The notes below the pieces were generated by a model. It was not told where the DNA came from and did no database searches. It worked only from the letters and a program-made list of their open reading frames with translations. A stretch of 64,000 nucleotides of DNA, from the NCBI RefSeq assembly GCF_938039245.1, contig NZ_CALHVN010000040.1, positions 62,001-126,000 of the forward strand, given 5' to 3'. The DNA comes from an uncultured Campylobacter sp. (lineage in GTDB: Bacteria; Campylobacterota; Campylobacteria; Campylobacterales; Campylobacteraceae). Both the position numbers and the translations under genes were made by a program. The number at the start of each line of letters is the position of its first letter. Position 1 is the stretch's first letter. Positions 39,384 through 48,455 of the stretch are shown piece after piece.

Positions 39384-40525
39384 ATAAAATTTTACTTTTT
39401 TTACTGAGTGCGGCGGTTGCGCTTTACGCACAGGATAGGATCTACGCGAGTTTTGACGTCGCGCCCGCAAAAGACGCGCAGCTCGTGCTAAAGGCCGTCG
39501 GTATCGTAAAGAGCATAAACGTAGAAATCGGCTCTGCGGTAAAGCGCGGCGACGTGCTGCTCGAGCTTGAAAACGAGAGCGAAAAGCTAGCCGTAAAACT
39601 CGCTCAAAACGATCTAGAGAGCGCGCAGACGGCAAAAGCCCACGCAAAAAGCGTGCTGGATAAATTTAAGCTCGTTCAAAGCGTGAGCTCGAAGCAGGCT
39701 TTTGAAAATGCGGAGTTTGATTTTAAAAATGCAGCGCTAGCCGAAAACAGAGCGCATCTGGCACTAAATTTGGCGCAAAAGCGGCTAGAAGACACGCGAC
39801 TACTAGCACCTTTTGACGGGACGATCTCAGGCAAGAGCATCGAGGTCGGCGAGGGTGTTGGCGGCGTAGCACAAAAGCTGATGTCGATCTTTTCGTATCC
39901 GGACGTGAAGCTCAAACTTAGCTTTGATGAAAAATTTAAAGACCGCGTGAAAATCGGCAGTGAATTTGTCTATAAACTAGACGGCGAAAATAAGGAAAGA
40001 CGCGGCGAGATCAGCCTCATCTATCCGACTATCGACACGAAAAACGGCAAAATTTACGCCGAAGTACGGGCGCGAAATTTGATGCCGGGGCTTTTTGGCG
40101 AGGGATATATCGTCTCAGATTCACAGATTGAAACGGATACCGAGCCTAAAAAAGAGGACGCAAATAAAACATTTGGGCATAAATTTGAAGGCTTTAAAAA
40201 CGATGGGCTAGCAGGCGCGAAATTTGACGTAGAAAAAACTAGCTTCAGCGTAGCGCGGTTTTCAAATTTAATGTCGCAAACGAAAAGCGAGATAAATTTG
40301 AGCTCAAATTTGGCGAATGTAGTTAAATTTGACTCCGCTGCGAAAAATGCAAATTTGATGAGCGGGTCAAATTTATCGTATAAACAGCGAGATATAAATT
40401 TAAACGCCGAATTTGACACGGCGCAATTTTTGCTTGCCGCCAAACGCCAAACGCTTTTTATGGAGCAGAGCGGACGGGTAAATTTGACGCAAAAGGCAGT
40501 TTTAGCGAAGGCGCGAAATGTATAA
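39380..40525 (+). CDS. cmeE: Periplasmic membrane fusion protein, CmeE-like, with an extra C-terminal segment
   Basis: The MFP connects pump and channel. A signal peptide (MNKILLFLLSAAVALYAQ), lipoyl-like halves (VLKAVGIVKSINVEIGSAVKRGDVLLELEN and LLAPFDGTISGKSIEVGEGV), a helical hairpin (~70-135) and a beta-barrel domain (~170-245) are present. At 381 residues it is longer than the ~246 of the C. jejuni protein as I recall it. Residues ~251-381 are Ser/Asn/Lys-rich and contain NLMSQ, SSNLA and SGSNLS. The DNA for it carries ten AAATTT hexamers in ~400 bases. Overlaps cmeD and cmeF. Confidence 0.85.
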   Translation: MNKILLFLLSAAVALYAQDRIYASFDVAPAKDAQLVLKAVGIVKSINVEIGSAVKRGDVLLELENESEKLAVKLAQNDLESAQTAKAHAKSVLDKFKLVQSVSSKQAFENAEFDFKNAALAENRAHLALNLAQKRLEDTRLLAPFDGTISGKSIEVGEGVGGVAQKLMSIFSYPDVKLKLSFDEKFKDRVKIGSEFVYKLDGENKERRGEISLIYPTIDTKNGKIYAEVRARNLMPGLFGEGYIVSDSQIETDTEPKKEDANKTFGHKFEGFKNDGLAGAKFDVEKTSFSVARFSNLMSQTKSEINLSSNLANVVKFDSAAKNANLMSGSNLSYKQRDINLNAEFDTAQFLLAAKRQTLFMEQSGRVNLTQKAVLAKARNV

Positions 40526-43500
40526 ACTAGCCATAAATCGCCCGATTACGACGCTGATGTTTTTCGTAGCGCTCGTATTTTTCGGCGCGATGTCGCTTTT
40601 TAGGATGCCGGTAAATCTCTTTCCCGAAGTCGTCATCCCGCTGGTTAAGATCACGACCTACGCGCCGGGCGATATGAGCCTCATCGAGAGCAGGGTCACT
40701 AAAAAGATCGAAGACGAGGTCTCGACGATAGACGGTATCAAAAAGATTAGGTCGTATACGTTTAATAACCTCAGCATCGTTTTGGTCGAGTTTAATCTCA
40801 AGAAAAACATCGACGTCGCCGCAAACGACGTGCGCGATAAGGTCGCAAAGGCAAAGCTTGACGCCCAGCCCGAGATAGAGAAAATCAACAGTGACAGCGG
40901 CAAGGTGGCGAGCTTTTTCGTTAGCCGCAAGGACGAAAATTTAACCGCGCTCATGCAAGCGGTCAAAGACGAGGCAAAGCCGTTTTTGCAGCGCGTAAAA
41001 GGCGTTGGTAAGGTCGATGACAAGGGTTTTTTGGAGCCTGAGATCAAAATTTACCTTGATCCGTTTAAACTTGATAAATACGCCCTGACCGCAGCCTCGG
41101 TCATAAATATAATCAAATCGCAAAATTTAAAAGCGCCGCTTGGTAAGCTGGAAAACAGCGAATTCGAGATATTTTTAAAGAGCGAATTTGACGCTAAAAG
41201 CGTGCGAGAGCTAGAGGAGATCCGCCTGCAAAAAGACGTGTTTTTAAAAGACGTCGCGCGCATAGAGCTATCTCATCACGACACCGACGCCGTAGCGATG
41301 TATAACGGCAAGCGCGGAGTGTTGCTTGACGCCATAAAAGTAAGCGGCGCAAACACGATCGAGACGGTAAACGCGCTCAAGGCTAAAACGGGCGAACTAG
41401 CGGCAAGACTGGGCGAAAACTACGAAGTAGAGCGGGTTTATGAAAAGAGCGAAAGCATCCTAAAGCACATAAATCAGGTCAAATTCGACATGATGCTAGG
41501 CGTCGCGCTCACCGTCGTCATCGTCTTTTTCTTTTTGCGAAGCTTTAGCGCGACTATCATCGCCGCGCTTGCGATCCCGGCTAGTATCGTGGGGACGTTT
41601 TTCATCATCGACGTTTTGGGCTTTGATCTAAACCGCCTCACGCTACTGGCTCTCACGCTTGGTATCGGTATATTTATCGACGATGCGATCGTGGTCGTGG
41701 AAAATATCTCCAAAAAGATGCAAGAAGGCGAGAGCAATCCGCTAAAAGCGAGCTTCGAGGGCGTGCGCGAGATAGCCTTTAGCGTGCTTAGCATTAGCGC
41801 GGTGCTGCTTTGCGTTTTTGTGCCGATTGCCTTTATGGAGGGCATCGTCGGGCAGTATTTTAACTCCTTTGGTATGAGCGTGAGCGGCGGTATCGTGGTG
41901 TCGTTTTTGGTTTGCATTATGCTGATACCTAGTCTGGCGGCGAGATTTTTGAGCGAGGGCGAGAGTAAATTTTACCGCGTGACGGAGCCCGTATTTGAGG
42001 CGCTTGAGAGCGGTTACGAGCGGCTTTTGAAGCTTATTTTGAGGTTTAAAACCGCGTTTGTTATCCTTACCTTCGGCGTATTGGCTCTTTGTATGAGCCT
42101 AGCGGGCAAGGTCGGTATGGACTTTTTGCCCGTCGAGGACGAGGGACAGTTTGAGATATTTTTAAAGGCAAACCCTGGTATCTCGGTCGAGGCTATGAGC
42201 GCTAGAGCCGGCGAGGTCGTGCGCGCCGTAGATAGCGATCCGCGCGTCGAGTACTCCTATATGATCGCTGGCTATACGGACTCAAAGGACGCGTATAAGG
42301 CTAAAATTTACGTCCGCCTAAAGGGCTTTGAGTCGCGAAAAGAGCGCCAAACGCAGATAATGGACGAGTATAGAAAGAAGCTTAAATTTGAAGATCTCAG
42401 CGTCAAAGTCCTACAGATACCCTACGTCGATACGGGTAGCGACAGCGAGCCGGTGCAGCTAACGATCACGGGCGATAGTTTGGAAAAGCTAGATGAAATT
42501 TTGCCTAAAGCCATAGCGATGGTGCGCGCTATCGAGGGCACGACGGATGTGGGCAGCGATAACGAAGACAAGATAAACGAGCTACAAATCAGCGTAAATA
42601 AAGACAAAGCTAAACGCCTAAACGTCGATCCTAGCGCGGTTGCGCAGGTGATATACGCGTCGTTTGGGCAAAACAGGCTAGGTAGCTTTGATAACGGCGA
42701 CGCGCAGTACGATATGATACTGAGGTTTGACGACGAGTACCGCAGGGACGCGCAGGCACTGCAAAAACTAAAGATCAAAAACGCCCACGGCGAGAGTATA
42801 AGCCTAAGCGCGGTGGCGGAGTTTAAGACGAATAAGACCTTTTCCGTGATAAACCGCTTTAACAAACAGCGCCAGATCAGGATCGTGGCAAACGTGGATA
42901 ACGTCCCGCTGGGCGCCGTACAAAAAGGCATAGATGAAAATATCGGTAAAATTTTGCCCGAGGGCTTTGATTACGTGATGACGGGCTTTATCGAGATGAT
43001 GAACGATACGAACGCGGCCTTTGTATTTACGATCAGCCTTAGCGTCGTGCTCATCTATATGATCCTGGCCGCGCTTTACGAGAGCTTCGTGCTGCCGCTC
43101 ATCATCATGATCTCGATGCCGCTGGCGTTTGGCGGCGTGGCGGTCGGGCTGTACCTTAGCGGCAACTCATTTAGCTTGTTCGTCATGGTCGGCGCGATCT
43201 TGCTTTTTGGTATGGTGGGTAAAAATGCGATTTTGGTCGTGGATTTTGCCAACCGATACGCAAACGAGGGCGCGCCGCTAAACGAAGCCATCGTGCGCGC
43301 GGGAGTTAAAAGACTGCGAGCGATACTGATGACAACTTTTGCGATGATATTTGCTATGCTGCCGCTAGCTCTTAGCAGAGGTGCCGGATACGAGGGCAAC
43401 TCCCCGATGGCGATCTCGATCATTTCGGGGCTTATTAGCTCGACGCTGCTAACGCTGCTAGTAGTGCCCGCGCTCTTTGGCGCGGCGTATAAGATAGATA

Positions 43501-43538
43501 AATTCGTGAGTAAAATTTATAAAAGAGAGGAAATTTAG
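40518..43538 (+). CDS. cmeF: RND efflux pump, CmeF-like (HAE family)
   Basis: The 1006-residue proton-driven inner membrane exporter has 12 membrane helices with large periplasmic loops after helices 1 and 7. Family motifs: AINRPITTLMFFVALVFFG at the N-terminus, RMPVNLFPEVVIPLVKI, GIGIFIDDAIVVVENISK (with the Asp pair of helix 4), and a late LLFGMVGKNAILVVDFANR. There are no frame breaks. It overlaps cmeE by eight bases. Confidence 0.93.
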   Translation: MYKLAINRPITTLMFFVALVFFGAMSLFRMPVNLFPEVVIPLVKITTYAPGDMSLIESRVTKKIEDEVSTIDGIKKIRSYTFNNLSIVLVEFNLKKNIDVAANDVRDKVAKAKLDAQPEIEKINSDSGKVASFFVSRKDENLTALMQAVKDEAKPFLQRVKGVGKVDDKGFLEPEIKIYLDPFKLDKYALTAASVINIIKSQNLKAPLGKLENSEFEIFLKSEFDAKSVRELEEIRLQKDVFLKDVARIELSHHDTDAVAMYNGKRGVLLDAIKVSGANTIETVNALKAKTGELAARLGENYEVERVYEKSESILKHINQVKFDMMLGVALTVVIVFFFLRSFSATIIAALAIPASIVGTFFIIDVLGFDLNRLTLLALTLGIGIFIDDAIVVVENISKKMQEGESNPLKASFEGVREIAFSVLSISAVLLCVFVPIAFMEGIVGQYFNSFGMSVSGGIVVSFLVCIMLIPSLAARFLSEGESKFYRVTEPVFEALESGYERLLKLILRFKTAFVILTFGVLALCMSLAGKVGMDFLPVEDEGQFEIFLKANPGISVEAMSARAGEVVRAVDSDPRVEYSYMIAGYTDSKDAYKAKIYVRLKGFESRKERQTQIMDEYRKKLKFEDLSVKVLQIPYVDTGSDSEPVQLTITGDSLEKLDEILPKAIAMVRAIEGTTDVGSDNEDKINELQISVNKDKAKRLNVDPSAVAQVIYASFGQNRLGSFDNGDAQYDMILRFDDEYRRDAQALQKLKIKNAHGESISLSAVAEFKTNKTFSVINRFNKQRQIRIVANVDNVPLGAVQKGIDENIGKILPEGFDYVMTGFIEMMNDTNAAFVFTISLSVVLIYMILAALYESFVLPLIIMISMPLAFGGVAVGLYLSGNSFSLFVMVGAILLFGMVGKNAILVVDFANRYANEGAPLNEAIVRAGVKRLRAILMTTFAMIFAMLPLALSRGAGYEGNSPMAISIISGLISSTLLTLLVVPALFGAAYKIDKFVSKIYKREEI

Positions 43539-43768
43539 GGCTTAAATTTAAGCTTGCTTTAGGCGAGACCTGCATCAAATTTGCGCTCGACGTTTGCTCT
43601 ACCGTTGGGCGCTGGTTTTGTTTAAACTAAAAAGCTGATTTTGCTTTGAGACCACATTAAATTGATTTCCGTAATTTAACGTAACAAATTTGTCGTTTTG
43701 TATTCGTCTGCCTCTACTAAACCCTGTTTTTAAATATTTAGCGCAAAATATATATTCCTTATTTATTT

Positions 43769-43810
43769 GATAATGGTTTTAGAAATTATTAATTATTAAA
43801 ATGCTAAAAT
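43769..43810 (+). promoter_or_regulatory. Putative Fur box and extended -10 upstream of the PepSY/TonB-receptor operon
   Basis: GATAATGGTTTTAGAAATTA and the following TTAATTATTA (43769-43800) resemble several overlapping Fur hexamers (GATAAT/ATTATT), just upstream of an extended -10, TGCTAAAAT (43802-43810). This would let Fur with Fe(II) block RNA polymerase. The rest of 43539-43852 holds no gene. Confidence 0.55.
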
Positions 43811-43852
43811 CCGCGCCGGTTTAAAGAAATTTTAAAAGGGCAAATTTTAAAC

Positions 43853-44950
43853 GTGAATATATTTAGCAAAAAGATTATGTATAAGATTCACACTTACGCT
43901 TCGCTGATATTTTGCATTCCTTTAGTCGTCGCGTGCTTTACGGGCTCTGTTTTGGTTTATAAAGATGAGATAAATAATTTATTAATGCCGGGCGTCATAT
44001 ACGTTGCAAAAAATAGCGATAAAACCGAGCAGAAAAGTAGATTAAAATTTGACGAGCTAAGAGAAAAAATAGAAAAAGAGTATCCAAGGCACGAGATCGT
44101 AGGTTGGAATATCGACGTAGATCCCCAAAAAACGGACAAAATTTGGCTACTGCCTCACGGTGCGGGCCAAAAAGAGTGGGCGTGCGTATATTTAGACGCA
44201 TTTAGCGGCGAGATAAAAAGCGGCCTCGTGCCGCATGATAGCGGATTTATCGGGGTTATCACCGAGCTTCACGAAAATTTACTCCTTGAAAAAAGCGGTC
44301 AAATTTTGCTCGGTCTGACGGCGATTTTTGCCTTTATTATTTCGATTAGCGGCTTTATCGTTTACCGAAATTTTTGGGCGAATTTACTGCGCCTTCGGTT
44401 TGCGCGAATGGCGGTTTTTATGAGCGATTCGCACAAATTTATCGGCGTTTTTTCGACGCCCGTTATCTTTGCGGTCGCGCTTAGCGGTACTTGGTGGGAG
44501 CTTAGGTTTATGTTTATGCCGCCTTTTGATAACTCTAAATTCGTAATCGGTCCGCAAATTTACGATAAAAATATCTCAATCGACGCCCTTGTGCAAAAAG
44601 CGGCCACGGATATGCCAGGATTTAAGACGCATTACGTTAGTTTTCCGTTTTTTGAGGGCGCAAATATCACTCTTTACGGGCAAAAACCGAGTCAAAGCTT
44701 CCTTCATAGCCAGTACTCAAGCACCGTTTCTTACGATAAAAATAGCGCAAATTTAATCGACGTAAAAGATATCGAGCTAGCAAGCAAAACGGATAAGTTT
44801 TTATCGACGTTTAGGCGCGCTCACTACGGCGATTATAACTCTGCGACTAGATTTTTTTGGTTTTTGTGCGGGCTAGCTCCGCTTGCGCTTAGCGTTTCGG
44901 GGATTTATTTATGGATAAAAAGATCAAATTTTAAAAGGAGAAAAAGATGA
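43853..44950 (+). CDS. PepSY-associated membrane protein
   Basis: This 365-residue protein is a second PepSY_TM member. It has four membrane helices (~10-30, ~150-170, ~200-220, ~335-355), IHTYASLIFCIPLVVACFTGSVLVYKDEI, a LHENLLL motif and SDSHKFIGVF with FRRAHYGDYN. It is co-transcribed with the TonB-dependent receptor, overlapping its start by four bases. By analogy with FoxB-type partners it may reduce or release iron from a siderophore. The GTG start is supported by position only; an internal ATG (MYKIHTYA) is an alternative. Confidence 0.85.
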   Translation: MNIFSKKIMYKIHTYASLIFCIPLVVACFTGSVLVYKDEINNLLMPGVIYVAKNSDKTEQKSRLKFDELREKIEKEYPRHEIVGWNIDVDPQKTDKIWLLPHGAGQKEWACVYLDAFSGEIKSGLVPHDSGFIGVITELHENLLLEKSGQILLGLTAIFAFIISISGFIVYRNFWANLLRLRFARMAVFMSDSHKFIGVFSTPVIFAVALSGTWWELRFMFMPPFDNSKFVIGPQIYDKNISIDALVQKAATDMPGFKTHYVSFPFFEGANITLYGQKPSQSFLHSQYSSTVSYDKNSANLIDVKDIELASKTDKFLSTFRRAHYGDYNSATRFFWFLCGLAPLALSVSGIYLWIKRSNFKRRKR

Positions 44951-47085
44951 AAAATAAAATTTTGTTTTCGGTTGCGGCGATAAATTTGCTCGCATCGGTT
45001 CAAATTTTAGCCGCACAAAACGGCGAGAACGCAGCGGGCAAAGAGACGCTGCAGGCCGTCGAGGTAACTAGCGAGCAAAGGCGCGACGACGTCAAATACA
45101 ACGCCAAAGAGCTGGTAAAAAGCACCACGAGGCTAGACCTCACTTCGCGCCAGACGCCTCAGTCGCTAACCGTCATAACGGAGGCTAGGCTAAAGGATCA
45201 AAATATCAACGACTATCAGGTGCTTTTGCGAAATATCCCGGGCGTCACGCTTAGCAAGTGGGACGAGCGCGTATATCCTACGGCAAGGGGCTTTAAGATA
45301 GATTATTATTTGCTTGATTCGATGCCAAGCTTCGGCGGATTTAGCCTGGGCGCAAACGATATGAGCATGTTGCCCTATGAACGCGTCGAAGTCGTAAAGG
45401 GCGCAAACGGCCTGCTAGCGGGTGCCGGCAATCCGGCAGCTAGTTTAAATTTCATCCGAAAAAGAGCAAATTCTAAAGAACTCACGGGAAATTTTAAACT
45501 AAGCGCGGGCTCGTACGATAGATACGGCGTCTCAGGCGACGTGCAGACCCCAGTGACTGCTGACGGCAGCGTGCGGGCTAGAGCGTCTTTTATGCACGAG
45601 AAGTCTCGCTCGTATATGGACTACTATAACCGTAAAAACACCGCTATCTACGGCGTAGTGGACGCAGATATCATGGATAGTTCGTGGCTTAGCCTGGGCG
45701 CATTTTATCAGGAGCTAAAGCGTCACGGCGTACGCTGGGGAGGAATGCCTGCGTTTTACAAAAACGACGTTAGGCGTGAGTTTGGTAAAAACGAAATTTT
45801 TTCGCAGCCTTGGACTAGGTGGGATATCAAGACTTTTGATGTTTATGCCGATTTTAGGCACTATTTTGAAAACGAAGCCAGCCTAAATCTCTCCTACTCC
45901 TTCCGCCGCGCAAATACGGATACTAATTTGCTCTACTACGGCGGCAAGATAAATTTAGACGACACGGGCGACATCGGCGGGCTTAGCGCCTACGCAAACA
46001 AACGCGAAGAAAATATCCACAACGTAGACGCCTACGTAAATATGCCCTACGAAGCGTTTAGCTTGCCTCACGAGGTGGTTTTCGGCGCTATGTATAACAA
46101 CTACCAAAACAGCTCCGACAAGGTCAGTAGTTATTGGTTAAATCGTACGACTCCGGCTGGTCTAGCCTACTCGGCACGCACTAGGATAGATTTTAAAAAC
46201 CTTCATATCGACGATCCGAGATTCCCTTACGCCGATCAAAACAACGCCGATAAGACGGTGCAAAAGGCCGTATATTTGGCTAATAAATTCTCAATCACGG
46301 ACGAGCTAAAGTTTTTGCTGGGAGCCAGGATGAGCTACTATAAGTACCGCATAACAGGCGGCAACGGAAATAGAAATTTCACTCAAGAAATCACGCCGTA
46401 TCTAGGCATCACGTACGATATCGGCGAAAATCACACTCTTTATGCTAGCTACACGAGTATCTTTAAACCTCAAACCGTAAAGGATATCAACGGCAAATAT
46501 CTAGATCCGATCCAAGGCAAAGACTATGAGCTGGGCATAAAGGGGGATTATTTTGACGGAGCGCTTTCGGCTTCTTTTGGCGTATTTAAGGTCGTGCAAG
46601 ATAAGCTAGGCGCAAAAACCGGACAAAAGATCCCCGGCACTACGACTGACGCATACGAAGCTAAAAAAGGCGTAACGAGCAAGGGCTTTGAGGTGGACGT
46701 AAACGGCGAGATAAATCAAAATTTAAGCCTAGGTCTTGGACTTACTCACTTTAACGCTAAGGACGCCGACGGCAAGAAATTTGATACCGAAAGCTCGCGC
46801 ACTACGGCAAACCTCTTTGCCAAATACTCTATAGCGGACTTTAGAGCGGGCGCGGGAGTGCAGTATAAAAGTAAAATTTACGTCGGTAGCGGCGCAAACG
46901 AAATCACGCAAAAGGCCTACACGCTGGCAAATTTGATGTTTGGCTACAAGATAAGCAAAAATTTCGACATCCAGCTAAATATCGACAACGTGTTTAATAA
47001 AAAATACTTCGAGGGCATCGGAAACAACAAGATGGTCTACGGCGACCCGCGAACGTTTAATCTAGGTTTTACGTATAATTTCTAA
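44947..47085 (+). CDS. TonB-dependent siderophore receptor
   Basis: The 712-residue outer membrane beta-barrel receptor (FhuE/FoxA-like) has a signal peptide (~1-23), a TonB box region (ETLQAVEVTSE), a plug domain to ~residue 180 (QTPQSLTVITEARLKDQNINDYQ, then RGFKIDYYLLDSMPSFGG, VEVVKGANGLLAGAGNPAASLNFIRK) and a 22-strand barrel ending in the aromatic FTYNF. A final-strand signature GDPRTFNLGFTYNF is typical. The substrate, probably a ferric hydroxamate or similar siderophore, is not readable from sequence. Operon with the PepSY protein. Confidence 0.93.
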   Translation: MKNKILFSVAAINLLASVQILAAQNGENAAGKETLQAVEVTSEQRRDDVKYNAKELVKSTTRLDLTSRQTPQSLTVITEARLKDQNINDYQVLLRNIPGVTLSKWDERVYPTARGFKIDYYLLDSMPSFGGFSLGANDMSMLPYERVEVVKGANGLLAGAGNPAASLNFIRKRANSKELTGNFKLSAGSYDRYGVSGDVQTPVTADGSVRARASFMHEKSRSYMDYYNRKNTAIYGVVDADIMDSSWLSLGAFYQELKRHGVRWGGMPAFYKNDVRREFGKNEIFSQPWTRWDIKTFDVYADFRHYFENEASLNLSYSFRRANTDTNLLYYGGKINLDDTGDIGGLSAYANKREENIHNVDAYVNMPYEAFSLPHEVVFGAMYNNYQNSSDKVSSYWLNRTTPAGLAYSARTRIDFKNLHIDDPRFPYADQNNADKTVQKAVYLANKFSITDELKFLLGARMSYYKYRITGGNGNRNFTQEITPYLGITYDIGENHTLYASYTSIFKPQTVKDINGKYLDPIQGKDYELGIKGDYFDGALSASFGVFKVVQDKLGAKTGQKIPGTTTDAYEAKKGVTSKGFEVDVNGEINQNLSLGLGLTHFNAKDADGKKFDTESSRTTANLFAKYSIADFRAGAGVQYKSKIYVGSGANEITQKAYTLANLMFGYKISKNFDIQLNIDNVFNKKYFEGIGNNKMVYGDPRTFNLGFTYNF

Positions 47086-47380
47086 GGCGTTTTTAGCGCG
47101 TCTTGGGGCTTGGGTTGCGCCCGTAGTGATCCAAGCTATAAATTCGGCGTTTTTTGTCGGCACTAAACCATAAATTTACGAGTTATGACAGGCGCTGAAT
47201 TTGGATATAAAACTATGGGTAAATTCGCCTTAATACGCTAAAAACGCCCTTTTAACGAGCGATAAATTTGTTACAAATTTGGTTCTGTTTGGTTACTGCC
47301 GAGGATTTTAAAGTTTATTTTAAGCGTTATTTTGGCGAGCGTAAGGTAAGATTAAGGCAAAATTTTCTTAAGGCTAAATT
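47086..47380. other. Gene-free interval with a widely spaced inverted repeat
   Basis: GGCGTTTTTAGCG at 47086-47098 is exactly complementary to 47236-47248, 137 bases away. No gene or other signal is visible in this 295-base gap. Confidence 0.6.
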
Positions 47381-47998
47381 TTGAAACGCGCTTTTTTTCA
47401 AGCTATCTCGCATGTTGCCGTTTTTGCGCTGGTTGCGGCGTTTGCTAGCGGTTGCGCTGCGCCGAAAAAGGCAACCCCCGCACCGCCAAAGCCCGTTACG
47501 CAGTCTGAAATAAAAAACATCTGTGACGGCAAAAGCCCAAAAGAGTGTAACGATACGGGCGTGAAATTTGAAAACGCTAAAGACTATGAGCGCGCGAAAC
47601 TCTGCTATCAAAAGGCCTGCGAGAGCGGCGAGGGCGTAGCGTGTTCGAATTTAGGCTCTCTTTATCAAAAAATCGATCCTGCTAGCGATCAAATTTTACC
47701 TCTTTTTTTAAAGGCCTGCCAAGCGGGCAATAAATACGGCTGCTTTAATGCCGCAAACGTTTACCGCCTGGGGCTTGGCGCGCGTAAAAACGACTTCGTG
47801 CGCGCGATAAAACTCTACGAAAAATCCTGCGTGCAGCTAAAACACGCTAAAAGCTGCACGAATTTAGGCAGCATGCATCAGTTTTCTTTGGGCGTAGAGA
47901 CGGCGAGCAGGGATGTGGCGAGGAAATTTTATGAGATAGGATGCGAGCTTGGCGATGAGGTCGGCTGCAGAAATCTTTCGCTCGTAAATAGCGAATAG
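47381..47998 (+). CDS. Sel1-like repeat lipoprotein (Hcp family-like)
   Basis: This is a 205-residue secreted lipoprotein. The N-terminus has a signal ending in the lipobox FASGC, then a Pro/Lys linker. From ~residue 45 three or four ~36-residue alpha/alpha repeats follow, each with paired Cys (CYQKACESGEGVACSNLGSLY, LKACQAGNKYGCFNAANVYR, YEKSCVQLKHAKSCTNLGSM). This Cys-rich Sel1 type is common in epsilonproteobacteria as Hcp proteins. It starts with TTG after TTAAGGCTAAAT. Function unknown. Confidence 0.85.
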   Translation: MKRAFFQAISHVAVFALVAAFASGCAAPKKATPAPPKPVTQSEIKNICDGKSPKECNDTGVKFENAKDYERAKLCYQKACESGEGVACSNLGSLYQKIDPASDQILPLFLKACQAGNKYGCFNAANVYRLGLGARKNDFVRAIKLYEKSCVQLKHAKSCTNLGSMHQFSLGVETASRDVARKFYEIGCELGDEVGCRNLSLVNSE

Positions 47999-48455
47999 GC
48001 TTTGCCTGGGCATTGGCGAGTAAATTTAAACCGCAAGCATACCCCCGCGCGAAATCTTTACTCGCCGCGTAAATTTGGATTTGACTAAGATTTTAATCGA
48101 ATTTTATTAAACCCGCAAAGTTTTGAAATTTTAAAGATGGGGTTTAACCCTTAATTTAATCGCAAGGAACTTTACGGAATATTTTAACTAAACGACCCGA
48201 GGTTTTAAGGATGGTTTGAGCTAAGAATCTATGAAAATCACTTTTTATTCTCGGGATGCATCATGCGATTTTAACCGCACGGCGCAAATTTTACGACTAA
48301 AATTTGCTTAAGAGCCAAAAAACGTAAAAAATTTCGCAAAGTCGTTTTTGTTACTTCAAAAAGGAGTCGGATTAAATTTTGGTCATATAGCGTAATGCTA
48401 AATTTAAAATCTCAAATTCGGCTCAAAGCCCAAACCGCCGAATTTGATGTCGAAT
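47999..48455. other. Gene-free region between convergent genes
   Basis: This 457-base interval lies between the Sel1-type lipoprotein (plus) and the histidine kinase (minus). I see no ORF with a credible ribosome site, no RNA gene and no clear hairpin terminator, only several AAATTT-type blocks. Confidence 0.6.

Noticed and set aside
43540..43553. 14-bp palindrome after cmeF as a terminator
   Set aside because: GCTTAAATTTAAGC has no loop and no T run; AAATTT palindromes are common throughout this sequence.
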